The notes: generated by a model from the letters alone, not told the origin. 6,537 nt of DNA from Methanolobus sp. UBA118 (GCA_002508635.1 DACO01000162.1:1-6537), one strand, 5' to 3'. Numbered from the stretch's first letter, positions 1 through 5,762 are shown. Made by a program: numbers and translations.

Positions 1-17
1 AGGAACAGGTGGATAAT

Positions 18-356
18 ATGACAGGAGAAGACCTTGCAAAGAAAAAACATGAATGGATGAACAAAATGGAAAAAGAAGGAAGAATGAAGTCTAACCCCAG
101 CGAAGACCATGCCATAGGACTCAGGACCCTTCAAAATCCGGCACGTCGTAAAATACTCGGGATGCTTAAGGACTGTCCGCTCTGCATAGAAGAGATCGGT
201 GAAAAGTTGAATATCAGCAACACACAGGCAAAGTTCCACGCAGATATGCTGGAGAATGCACTATATATCGACAAAGTAGATAACAGTGAACCCACAATGT
301 ATCAGCTATCTCCCCGGGGTGAAGCTTTTCTAATGAATGTGGAGGAGAGCAAATAA
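18..356 (+). CDS. ArsR-like winged-helix transcriptional regulator
   Basis: A small DNA-binding protein of 112 residues. After a charged N-terminal helix, the segment from about residue 30 to 100 has the helix-turn-helix plus wing pattern of ArsR-type regulators: NPARRKIL (helix 1/2), then CIEEIGEKLNISNTQAKFHADML (recognition unit), then a beta wing ending YQLSPRGEAFL. I prefer the ATG at 18, because AGGTGG at 7-12 lies at normal Shine-Dalgarno spacing; an in-frame GTG at 9 is the alternative and overlaps that site. Cysteines C53 and C56 form a CxxC at the start of the helix that carries the metal-binding cysteines in classical ArsR proteins, so thiol or metal sensing is possible (inference). 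The stop overlaps the next start (TAATG at 354-358), so the two are co-translated. The ligand and target genes are unknown. Confidence 0.85.
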   Translation: MTGEDLAKKKHEWMNKMEKEGRMKSNPSEDHAIGLRTLQNPARRKILGMLKDCPLCIEEIGEKLNISNTQAKFHADMLENALYIDKVDNSEPTMYQLSPRGEAFLMNVEESK

Positions 357-640
357 TGACCATACAGGATAAAGCCGATGAGATCGACAGGAAAATCGGT
401 TTTTACAGCATGAAAAAAGCTATCATGCAAGATGGAGCTATTGACAGGAGAACAAAGAAACTCCTTGCAGTTGCAAGTGCGGTTGCTGTGGGTTGTGACA
501 CCTGTTTTTCCACAAACCGGAAATTTGCAAAGGAAGCAGGCATTTCAGATGAGGAAATCGAGGAAGCAATATTAGTTGCCTCACTGATCAGGCTGGGTTC
601 GGGACTGAACTATACCTGGAAAACGATAAGTGATGAGTGA
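356..640 (+). CDS. AhpD/carboxymuconolactone decarboxylase-like small protein with CxxC
   Basis: A 94-residue all-helical protein of the CMD/AhpD family. Family members act as oligomeric thiol-disulfide proteins (AhpD) or as gamma-carboxymuconolactone decarboxylases. The family core TKKLLAVASAVAVGCDTC is followed by an amphipathic helix and the typical GISDEEIEEAILVASLIRLGSG segment. The redox pair C47/C50 is present. The residues that in Mycobacterium AhpD form the proton relay (Glu118, His132, His137, from memory) align with K35, T49 and N54, so normal AhpD catalysis is doubtful. The start ATG at 356 overlaps the upstream stop and has GGAGGAG at 341-347, showing translational coupling to the ArsR-like regulator. 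The protein may be an effector or redox partner of that regulator (inference). Family assignment is firm; function is not. Confidence 0.87.
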   Translation: MTIQDKADEIDRKIGFYSMKKAIMQDGAIDRRTKKLLAVASAVAVGCDTCFSTNRKFAKEAGISDEEIEEAILVASLIRLGSGLNYTWKTISDE

Positions 641-672
641 TGGATATGCCAGATTAGAAGAATCCACATAAC

Positions 673-678
673 TTTTTT
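673..678 (+). terminator. Possible oligo-T terminator after the regulator/CMD pair
   Basis: A run of six T begins 33 bases after the stop at 640. Archaeal RNA polymerase often terminates at such T runs without a hairpin. There is no strong stem immediately before it, so this is weak. Confidence 0.3.
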
Positions 679-717
679 AGAGAAAACGTTATAGGCATAG
701 ACCTCAGACTAAAACAG

Positions 718-730
718 AGCAGATTCTGCT
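718..730. promoter_or_regulatory. Possible operator palindrome upstream of the GbsR-like regulator
   Basis: AGCAGATTCTGCT is a 13-base palindrome around one central base, 36 bases before the ATG at 767. A weak TATA-like GTTATA at about 689-694 would place the transcription start near 715, next to this palindrome. That is a usual location for an autoregulatory operator. The sequence symmetry is seen; the role is inferred. Confidence 0.35.
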
Positions 731-766
731 ATCTGGCATCTTTCCATTTTAAATTGAGGCTATTCC

Positions 767-1390
767 ATGGATAAAAAAAGAAAAAAGGTGGCAAAAGTAG
801 CACCTTTGCATCCTTGTGATGAAAGAGGAAACAATAATACACAGCATTCCCCATTGCTTTCACCAAAAAAAGATACGAAAAATGTATCCTGGATACCTCA
901 GGATCCTGCAAGTCCAAAAGAGGAATTCACCGAGCTTATAACCCAAAATCTGAAAGCTGAAGGATTCGATGAGATCTCCTCAAGGATCATAGGAGTGCTT
1001 TTCATAGAACCCGAGGAAATGTCACTTGAGGAGATAGCCATAGAAACAGGATACAGCCTGTCTGCTGTCAGCACTGCCATGAAGAACCTTTCTCAGTTCC
1101 ACATTGTCAGGAGATTCCAGAAACCGGGTTCAAAGAAAGCTTTCTTCTTTCTGGACAAGAATCTCATATCAATTGGTGCGCAGGCACTGAGAATCAAATA
1201 CGACAATGTGATACTTCCATCCAAAAGGATATTGCCAGATATCATTGAAAAGTATGAGCAGGAGAGCTCTGAAAAAGCTCGCAATGAGCTGGAGATCATT
1301 CTACGCTACTACAGGCAAATAGTAAAACTCGAATCTGTGGTCGGGGATTTTCTGGATGAGATTGAAAACATCGTTCTTGACGAAGAGTGA
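767..1390 (+). CDS. GbsR/MarR-type winged-helix transcriptional regulator
   Basis: A 207-residue regulator resembling the GbsR group (MarR superfamily), whose members include regulators of glycine-betaine and osmolyte uptake. Residues about 54-130 form the winged helix: EEMSLEEIAIETGYSLSAVS is the helix-turn-helix and KKAFFFLD the wing. Residues about 150-205 are helical and acidic, the likely dimerisation region. The start ATG has GAGG at 756-759. Residues 1-52 are a lysine-rich, probably disordered extension that lies before the usual GbsR start; the next in-frame ATG (codon 84) would cut the DNA-binding domain. The first codons contain A-tracts, including A AAA AAG in frame. No osmolyte transporter lies beside it in this window, so the target is open. 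The spacer upstream carries two inverted repeats that could be its own operator. Confidence 0.85.
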   Translation: MDKKRKKVAKVAPLHPCDERGNNNTQHSPLLSPKKDTKNVSWIPQDPASPKEEFTELITQNLKAEGFDEISSRIIGVLFIEPEEMSLEEIAIETGYSLSAVSTAMKNLSQFHIVRRFQKPGSKKAFFFLDKNLISIGAQALRIKYDNVILPSKRILPDIIEKYEQESSEKARNELEIILRYYRQIVKLESVVGDFLDEIENIVLDEE

Positions 1391-1420
1391 TTAAACATTA
1401 TTTTCACCCAGCTCGCAACA

Positions 1421-1432
1421 CAATTATTAACC
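1421..1432 (+). promoter_or_regulatory. Weak TATA-like element before the deoxyribosyltransferase gene
   Basis: CAATTATTAACC is an AT-rich box about 50 bases before the start at 1476. That predicts transcription starting near 1450 and a short leader. The match to the archaeal consensus is poor, and read-through from the regulator gene is equally possible. Confidence 0.25.
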
Positions 1433-1475
1433 ATCCCGACTATGTAGGTATCCTCAAAATTCAAGGATGAGAATT

Positions 1476-1904
1476 ATGGACGGGAAAAAACAGATATACC
1501 TTGCAGGCCCCCTTTTTTCGAAGGCTGAAAGGGACTTTAACTTGTATCTAAGGGACAGATTGGTGGAGATCGGATTCAATGTATTCCTCCCGCAGGAGGA
1601 CGGGGATGATACAATTTCAAGCCGGCTTGAAGATCGGATGAAGAATATCTTCATCAATGATGTGAAGGGTATTGATGAATCGGATATTGTACTTGCCGTT
1701 CTGGACGGTGGCAGTGACGTAGATTCCGGAACAGCATGGGAAATGGGATATGCCTATGCAAAAGGAATACCTGTGCTTGGTCTTAAAACAGATTTCAGGA
1801 CATTCGGAGATGAAGGGATTGTCAACCTTATGATGGAGATGTCAATGGACAGACTGGAGAGGGACGTCGAGGATATCCTGAAAGTGCTTGAAGATTACAG
1901 ATAA
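1476..1904 (+). CDS. Nucleoside 2-deoxyribosyltransferase-family protein
   Basis: A 142-residue Rossmann-like enzyme of the nucleoside 2-deoxyribosyltransferase/DNPH1 superfamily, which cleaves or transfers the N-glycosidic bond of deoxynucleosides or their monophosphates. The first strand QIYLAGPLFS is the family signature. NDVKGI with D62, D83 in the DVDSGT stretch, and E89 in WEMGYAYAKG correspond to the catalytic set of the Lactobacillus enzyme (Asp72, Asp92 and nucleophile Glu98, from memory). The putative nucleophile is therefore intact. I chose ATG 1476 because AAGGATGAG lies just before it; ATG 1467, three codons earlier, has AAGG directly abutting it and no spacing. The length fits the family. 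The real substrate (free nucleoside or nucleotide) cannot be told from sequence. T-rich termination signals follow, so it is probably the end of a transcript. Confidence 0.9.
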   Translation: MDGKKQIYLAGPLFSKAERDFNLYLRDRLVEIGFNVFLPQEDGDDTISSRLEDRMKNIFINDVKGIDESDIVLAVLDGGSDVDSGTAWEMGYAYAKGIPVLGLKTDFRTFGDEGIVNLMMEMSMDRLERDVEDILKVLEDYR

Positions 1905-1910
1905 GCCGCA

Positions 1911-1947
1911 CTTTTTTGATAAAACAACCAGCTCTTTTTCTTTTCTA
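1911..1947 (+). terminator. Oligo-T terminator region after the deoxyribosyltransferase gene
   Basis: T6 at 1912-1917 and then a pyrimidine tract with T5-C-T4 at 1935-1944 follow the stop codon closely. Tandem T tracts are the common archaeal termination signal. They separate this gene from the transporter gene. Confidence 0.55.
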
Positions 1948-2024
1948 TAGTAACTGCCGGCCAAATCGGATACGTTCTTAACAGTTGCCATCATCTTTAT
2001 TCCAAAATCCAATGGAAAGGTGGC

Positions 2025-2939
2025 ATGTTACAAAGGTTTACTTCCCTGTTCCCGGTGTGGGCAATACTGTTCTCGGTAGTCGCTTTGTTCTATCCGGACA
2101 TATTCATGCCCTACAGCAGTACCATTCCCTTACTGCTCGGGATAGTGATGTTCGGAATGGGCATGACGCTTTCCATCAGTGATTTCCTGCTTGTTTTCAA
2201 GAGACCCGGAGTAGTACTTTTCGGAACTGCGATTCAGTACATTCTGATGCCGTTGATCGGTTTTGCCATATCAATGGCCTTCTCGCTTTCACCGGAGCTT
2301 ACCGCAGGTGTCGTACTCCTTGGTTCATGTCCCGGTGGTACTGCTTCCAATGTCATATGCTATCTTGCAAAGGGTGATGTTGCACTATCCATTGTTTTGA
2401 CCTCGGTATCAACCCTCCTGTCCTTTGTGGCCACACCACTGCTCACATGGATCTACATCGGCCAGACAGTACCTGTTGATGTCTACGGGATGGTTATCAG
2501 CATCCTGCAGATAGTAATAGTACCTGTAGCCATGGGCATAGGACTCAACACTCTACTTGGTACCAGGATTGACAGTGTCCGGCATGTGTTTCCCGCAATT
2601 TCAGTTGTCACCATAGTTTTCATAATAGCAATCATCATGGCCCTGAACAGGGAAACTGTGATGACTGCCGGTCTGCTGGTCATAAGTGTGGTTGTCATAC
2701 ATAACCTGCTCGGGCTTGCTGGTGGTTACGGTCTTTCAAAACTTGCAGGTTTTACTGAAATTGAAGCCAGGACGATTTCCTTTGAAGTCGGAATGCAGAA
2801 CTCCGGACTCAGCGTTGCCCTTGCAATCGAGCATTTTTCAGAAATAGCAGCCCTTCCGGGTGCACTTTTCAGCATATGGCACAATATATCCGGGTCCTTC
2901 CTTGCATCTTACTGGTCAGGTAAAGAAATTCGGGAATAA
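2025..2939 (+). CDS. Bile acid:sodium symporter (BASS) family transporter
   Basis: A 304-residue hydrophobic protein with about ten membrane helices, matching the BASS/ASBT family of sodium-coupled organic-anion transporters in the cell membrane. The two signature segments are present: GSCPGGTASNV at 100-110 and EVGMQNSGLSVALA at 254-267, the crossing helices of the core domain. With a constant offset of six residues, the sodium ligands of Neisseria ASBT (Ser114, Asn115, Ser128, Thr132, Gln77, Glu260, Gln264, from memory) map to S108, N109, S122, T126, Q71, E254 and Q258, all conserved, so sodium coupling is expected. The substrate is probably not bile acid; relatives carry pantoate-like or 2-keto acids. 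AGGTGG at 2018-2023 sits unusually close to the ATG. The gene stands alone and converges on the AMMECR1 gene. Confidence 0.92.
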   Translation: MLQRFTSLFPVWAILFSVVALFYPDIFMPYSSTIPLLLGIVMFGMGMTLSISDFLLVFKRPGVVLFGTAIQYILMPLIGFAISMAFSLSPELTAGVVLLGSCPGGTASNVICYLAKGDVALSIVLTSVSTLLSFVATPLLTWIYIGQTVPVDVYGMVISILQIVIVPVAMGIGLNTLLGTRIDSVRHVFPAISVVTIVFIIAIIMALNRETVMTAGLLVISVVVIHNLLGLAGGYGLSKLAGFTEIEARTISFEVGMQNSGLSVALAIEHFSEIAALPGALFSIWHNISGSFLASYWSGKEIRE

Positions 2940-2954
2940 GTACACTGCTTAAGG

Positions 2955-2975
2955 AAAATTAAAAAATAAAAAGAA
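2955..2975 (-). terminator. Oligo-T terminator of the pgk/AMMECR1 transcript
   Basis: Read on the minus strand, the sequence after the AMMECR1 stop codon contains T5-A-T6-AA-T4, a strong archaeal-type T-rich terminator starting 12 bases past the gene. The adjacent palindrome TTTCCGGAAA at 2978-2987 lies between stop and T tract and might add a small stem. Confidence 0.6.
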
Positions 2976-2987
2976 GCTTTCCGGAAA

Positions 2988-3623
2988 TTATTCGTTCAGA
3001 CAGGCTTTTTCCTTGATATCCTTTTCAAAGACTTCCCCGTTTGGCTCTTTCTCAGAGAATATCTGGCCTTCAAAACAGTAGACTTCGGCACCTTCTGACC
3101 ATGCATCAGGAGGAAGGCCGGCTTTTAGGCAAGTATGGCTCAAAAACTCTACCTCATCCATTTTATTCTCCGGTGCCACCTGAGGAAGAAGCAAACCCTG
3201 CCTGTAACCACTCTTGACTATAAGACCATGCCTGCCGATCTCAATAGAAGACGGTAGATCCTCGGGTTCCACATCCATTTGCCGGGGCTGTGTAAGAACA
3301 GTCACCTCCACCGTAACAAAGGTCATCTCATCGATACGCACAGGCGGAAAGCGAGGGTCCCTGAAACCTGCCGAGATGGCCGAATCCGTTATCGCATGTT
3401 TCAAAGGGGAATCGGCATACGGATGACCTATGCATCCTCTCAGTTCCCCGCTTTTGTTAAGGGTTACGAAAACTCCCCTGGGTTCGTCAAAAATAGACGG
3501 AAGCTGCATCTCCGAGCCGTCTATCATCTCTCCTGTACGCAGGTATGTCTCTATCGCATCCCTTGCAAGATGTACAGCCGTCTTGCCATCTTCTTCCGTA
3601 AGCAATACTGCTTTATCTTCCAT
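2988..3623 (-). CDS. AMMECR1-domain protein
   Basis: A 211-residue protein consisting of one AMMECR1 domain, a family conserved in archaea and eukaryotes with solved archaeal structures but no settled biochemical activity. The hallmark LRGCIG is at 61-66 (C64 is the invariant cysteine), followed by AGFRDPRFPPV at 85-95, GLIVKSGYRQGLLLPQVAPE at 133-152 and CLKAGLPPDAW at 165-175, all typical. The start is ATG at 3623 (complement), because GGAG at 3634-3631 lies seven bases upstream; a GTG two codons earlier would leave no spacing. The gene lies 88 bases downstream of pgk on the same strand with no T tract clearly separating them, so co-transcription is plausible. The C-terminus is acidic and lysine-rich. 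The family is certain; any function, such as modification of a substrate through the cysteine, is conjecture. Confidence 0.92.
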   Translation of the reverse strand: MEDKAVLLTEEDGKTAVHLARDAIETYLRTGEMIDGSEMQLPSIFDEPRGVFVTLNKSGELRGCIGHPYADSPLKHAITDSAISAGFRDPRFPPVRIDEMTFVTVEVTVLTQPRQMDVEPEDLPSSIEIGRHGLIVKSGYRQGLLLPQVAPENKMDEVEFLSHTCLKAGLPPDAWSEGAEVYCFEGQIFSEKEPNGEVFEKDIKEKACLNE

Positions 3624-3649
3624 ACACACACTCCGATTAAGTTGATTAC

Positions 3650-3678
3650 TGCAGGCTCAGTTTACTTAACAACCTGCA
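3650..3678 (-). repeat. Small inverted repeat between pgk and the AMMECR1 gene
   Basis: TGCAGG at 3650-3655 pairs with CCTGCA at 3673-3678 across 17 bases. It lies in the leader of the AMMECR1 gene. It is short and may be a chance stem, a processing site or a weak regulatory site. Confidence 0.25.
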
Positions 3679-3711
3679 TGTCTTTACAGACTATAATCTA
3701 AAATGTGTAGC

Positions 3712-4944
3712 TCATCGGTTATGTTTGTATCGCGAGGCAGCCTTTTTAAAAGCCTCGATTCCCGGCAGAACCATGCCTGCAAGATAATCGATACAGGCCC
3801 CGCCTCCGGTACTAAGATGGGAGAATCTGTCATCATATCCCAGATTTCGAACCTCTGCAGAGATGTGACCTCCACCGGCTATGGAATATTCCGAGTGCAC
3901 CGCCGCCTTTATTATCTCATGGGTCCCCAGTGCAAAAGGCTCAACTTCAGAAAGACCTGCGGGTCCGTTGAGTACGACCGTCTTTGCATTCCTGAGCTCT
4001 TTTGAATAAGCAACAATAGTCTCGATACCAATATCATTAATAGGGAAACCGTCTGCTGGAAGCTCATCAACCATAACCTCAACCCTCTTTCCATCATCGT
4101 TGAGTGCAACATCTATGGGGAGCCCGATCTTACCGTCAAACTTGCCTATTATCTGCTTTCCACGTTCGATCTGGTCAAGGTATCCCTGGGATTCTATGAA
4201 ATCCATACTGGTCTTGCCTATGTCAACACCGCTGGCAGCAAGCATGACGTTTGCAACAACACCGGTCAGGAGCACACGGTCAGCACTTCCATTGGTAAGT
4301 ACGTTCTCGGCAACCTTAAGCGAATCGTCCACCTTTGCGCCACCCAGCACAAAGATACAGGGACATTCACTACCCTTAAGACCCCTGTCAAGGGAAGTTA
4401 TCTCTTTTTCCATAACCCGTCCGGCTCCGCTTGGCAGAACCTCTGTAAAGCCGGTGATCGATAGCTGGGATCTGTGTGATACGGCAAAAGCATCGTTGAG
4501 GAATATATCTATAAGAGGTGACAGTTTTTTTACCATATGGGTCTGAGCATGTTCTTTTGCAGGACGTTTCAGGCTTTCCTCGGCATAGAACCTGACATTC
4601 TCAAGCAGTATGACATCCCCTTTTTCCATGGAAGCTATCCTGGTCCTGGCATGACTTCCGAAAATATCGTCCACATACTCAACCTCTTTACCCAGATACT
4701 GCGACATCCTTTGAGCATGTGGTTTCGTGGTCGTGAAATCACTTTTTCCGGCCCGGCTCTGGTGTGCCAGTAAAACAACCTTGGCATTATCAAGGTCCTT
4801 TAATGTGGGAATATGGCTCTTTATCCTCATATCATCAAGGATATTCTCCTCAGGGTCCATCGGTACATTCAGGTCCACTCGCACAAGGACAGTTTTTCCA
4901 TCCACATCAAAATCATCGATAGTAAGATAATCTCTAGAAGTCAA
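3712..4944 (-). CDS. pgk: Phosphoglycerate kinase
   Basis: Cytoplasmic enzyme of glycolysis and gluconeogenesis: 1,3-bisphosphoglycerate + ADP = 3-phosphoglycerate + ATP. Two-domain kinase of 410 residues from the proposed start, the usual archaeal length. Landmarks: VLVRVDLNVPMD at 19-30, the archaeal HQSRAGK stretch at 61-67, LLENVRFY at 113-120, NDAFAVSHR at 150-158, GGAKVDDSLK at 201-210, LNGPAG at 325-330, and the nucleotide/phosphate loop STGGGA at 378-383. The frame stays open to a TTG at 5034, but the start is probably TTG at 4944: GGTGAT is six bases upstream, the protein then begins MTSRDYLTIDDF as expected for this family, and predicted TATA boxes lie inside the longer open frame. 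ATG 5004 has no ribosome site. It probably heads a transcript with the AMMECR1 gene and diverges from the flavoprotein gene. Confidence 0.95.
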   Translation of the reverse strand: MTSRDYLTIDDFDVDGKTVLVRVDLNVPMDPEENILDDMRIKSHIPTLKDLDNAKVVLLAHQSRAGKSDFTTTKPHAQRMSQYLGKEVEYVDDIFGSHARTRIASMEKGDVILLENVRFYAEESLKRPAKEHAQTHMVKKLSPLIDIFLNDAFAVSHRSQLSITGFTEVLPSGAGRVMEKEITSLDRGLKGSECPCIFVLGGAKVDDSLKVAENVLTNGSADRVLLTGVVANVMLAASGVDIGKTSMDFIESQGYLDQIERGKQIIGKFDGKIGLPIDVALNDDGKRVEVMVDELPADGFPINDIGIETIVAYSKELRNAKTVVLNGPAGLSEVEPFALGTHEIIKAAVHSEYSIAGGGHISAEVRNLGYDDRFSHLSTGGGACIDYLAGMVLPGIEAFKKAASRYKHNR

Positions 4945-4950
4945 AGTTCC

Positions 4951-4956
4951 ATCACC
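4951..4956 (-). promoter_or_regulatory. Ribosome binding site deciding the pgk TTG start
   Basis: On the minus strand GGTGAT occupies 4956-4951, six bases before TTG at 4944-4942. The same GGTGAT element precedes the divergent flavoprotein gene at 5182-5187, showing it is the motif used by this genome. Confidence 0.6.
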
Positions 4957-4995
4957 GTTATATTTGTCACCTGTAATCTCTGGCAATATAGACTC

Positions 4996-5026
4996 TATAT
5001 ACATAATATGTTTATGTGATATAAAT
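4996..5026 (-). promoter_or_regulatory. pgk promoter (TATA boxes)
   Basis: On the minus strand ATTTATAT at 5026-5019 matches the archaeal box A, predicting transcription from about 4995 and a leader of about 50 bases. A second box, TATATA at 5001-4996, would give a start near 4973. Either one places the RNA start downstream of the in-frame TTG 5034 and ATG 5004, supporting TTG 4944 as the translation start. Confidence 0.55.
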
Positions 5027-5058
5027 ACAGACAATTATCATTAGTTTTGATGTGAATA

Positions 5059-5093
5059 GACCGGCACAATTATATTTTTTGTGCATACCGGTC
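5059..5093. promoter_or_regulatory. Large imperfect dyad between divergent pgk and flavoprotein promoters
   Basis: GACCGG at 5059-5064 is the reverse complement of CCGGTC at 5088-5093, and inside it GCACAA at 5064-5069 is the reverse complement of TTGTGC at 5079-5084. Together they give about 11 paired bases with a four-base asymmetry and an AT-rich nine-base centre. The dyad centre (about 5076) is some 53 bases from each predicted divergent TATA box. It is a good candidate for a shared regulator site; a transcribed hairpin is less likely because it lies upstream of both promoters. Confidence 0.5.
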
Positions 5094-5124
5094 GAATTGT
5101 CTCTGCTAACTATAGTGCTAAATG

Positions 5125-5163
5125 AATATTTAAGTCAACCCTAATCCAAAAACTAATATTAAT
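5125..5163 (+). promoter_or_regulatory. Candidate flavoprotein promoter elements
   Basis: Two AT boxes precede the gene: AATATTTAA at 5125-5133, which would give a leader of about 35 bases, and TAATATTAAT at 5154-5163 with an A-rich BRE-like CCAAAAAC before it, which would give an almost leaderless RNA. The presence of a ribosome site at 5182-5187 favours the first. A direct repeat of TGCTAA at 5104-5109 and 5116-5121 lies just upstream. Confidence 0.4.
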
Positions 5164-5190
5164 TGACCCGTAATTTTCAACGGTGATAAT

Positions 5191-5751
5191 ATGAAGATTA
5201 TAGGAATTTCAGGAAGTCCTAAGCCAGGCGGTAACAATGATCAGCTTATAGAGAAGATGCTTGGTATAGCAAAAGACAGAGGTTTTGAAACCGATAATAT
5301 CCTTATATCGGATTCGGAAATTGCCCCCTGCACAGCATGTGGAGTCTGCGGAAAGGGAGAAAAGTGTCCGATAGATGACGACATGCAACCGGTCTATGAT
5401 AAATTATTAGAGGCAGACGGTATCGTGGTCTCATCCCCGGTATACTTCGGAACCATGACCGCACAGCTCAAAGCACTCTGTGACAGAAGCGTCCTGCTCA
5501 GAAGGCAGGGTTTCAAACTGAGCAACAAGGTGGGTGCAGCAATGGCTATCGGCGGATCAAGAAACGGTGGTCAGGAAAAAACAATACAGTCAATACACGA
5601 ATGGATGCATATCCATGGCATGGTTGTTGTAGGCGACGGAGGACACTTCGGAGGAATACTCCGCAAACCTGCCGCAGAAGATGACGAAGGTATGAAAACA
5701 GCAGAAGATACCATCAATAAGATGTGTGATGTTCTGGAATTGATGAAATAA
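5191..5751 (+). CDS. Iron-sulfur flavoprotein (Isf-type, NADPH-dependent FMN reductase fold)
   Basis: A 186-residue flavodoxin-like protein that should bind FMN and one [4Fe-4S] cluster. The phosphate-binding loop SGSPKPGGNND is at 7-17. The compact cysteine motif C47-x2-C50-x2-C53-x5-C59 has the same spacing and numbers as Methanosarcina thermophila Isf (from memory). FMN and dimer contacts SSPVYFGTMTAQLKALCDR (81-99) and GGSRNGGQE (121-129) follow. Isf accepts electrons from ferredoxin and can reduce oxygen and hydrogen peroxide, so a role in redox balance or oxidative protection in the cytoplasm is likely. The start ATG has GGTGAT at 5182-5187. The gene diverges from pgk and is followed by a terminator-like hairpin before acs, so it is probably monocistronic. 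The exact electron partner here is unknown. Confidence 0.92.
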   Translation: MKIIGISGSPKPGGNNDQLIEKMLGIAKDRGFETDNILISDSEIAPCTACGVCGKGEKCPIDDDMQPVYDKLLEADGIVVSSPVYFGTMTAQLKALCDRSVLLRRQGFKLSNKVGAAMAIGGSRNGGQEKTIQSIHEWMHIHGMVVVGDGGHFGGILRKPAAEDDEGMKTAEDTINKMCDVLELMK

Positions 5752-5762
5752 GCATAAATCCT

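Larger units (their letters stand above)
646..739. repeat. Long-range 9-bp perfect inverted repeat in the regulator leader
   Basis: ATGCCAGAT at 646-654 is the exact reverse complement of ATCTGGCAT at 731-739, with 76 bases between. Together the arms bracket almost the whole spacer between the CMD gene and the GbsR-like gene. It could be a pair of operator half-sites or a long-range RNA pairing; chance is also possible. Confidence 0.4.

Noticed and set aside
729..917. 62-codon minus-strand frame over the GbsR-like gene start
   Set aside because: A shadow generated by the A-tracts of the regulator's first codons (phenylalanine run on the other strand).
1985..2182. 65-codon plus-strand frame overlapping the transporter start
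   Set aside because: Out-of-frame overlap with the first membrane helices of the BASS protein; no Shine-Dalgarno site and no recognisable product.
2978..2987. Perfect palindrome TTTCCGGAAA between the convergent genes
   Set aside because: Only ten bases, without a loop, and located between gene ends next to a T-rich terminator. An operator role is unlikely there.
3680..3691. Small stem GTCT/AGAC just after the pgk stop
   Set aside because: Four base pairs and no following T tract on the minus strand, so too weak to call a terminator.
3279..3701. 140-codon plus-strand open frame across the AMMECR1 gene
   Set aside because: Antisense shadow of a well-supported conserved gene; no ribosome site and no domain.
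4100..4546. 148-codon open frame on the plus strand
   Set aside because: It lies antisense within pgk, whose protein matches a known family along its whole length. The antisense translation is serine/proline-rich with no recognisable domain.
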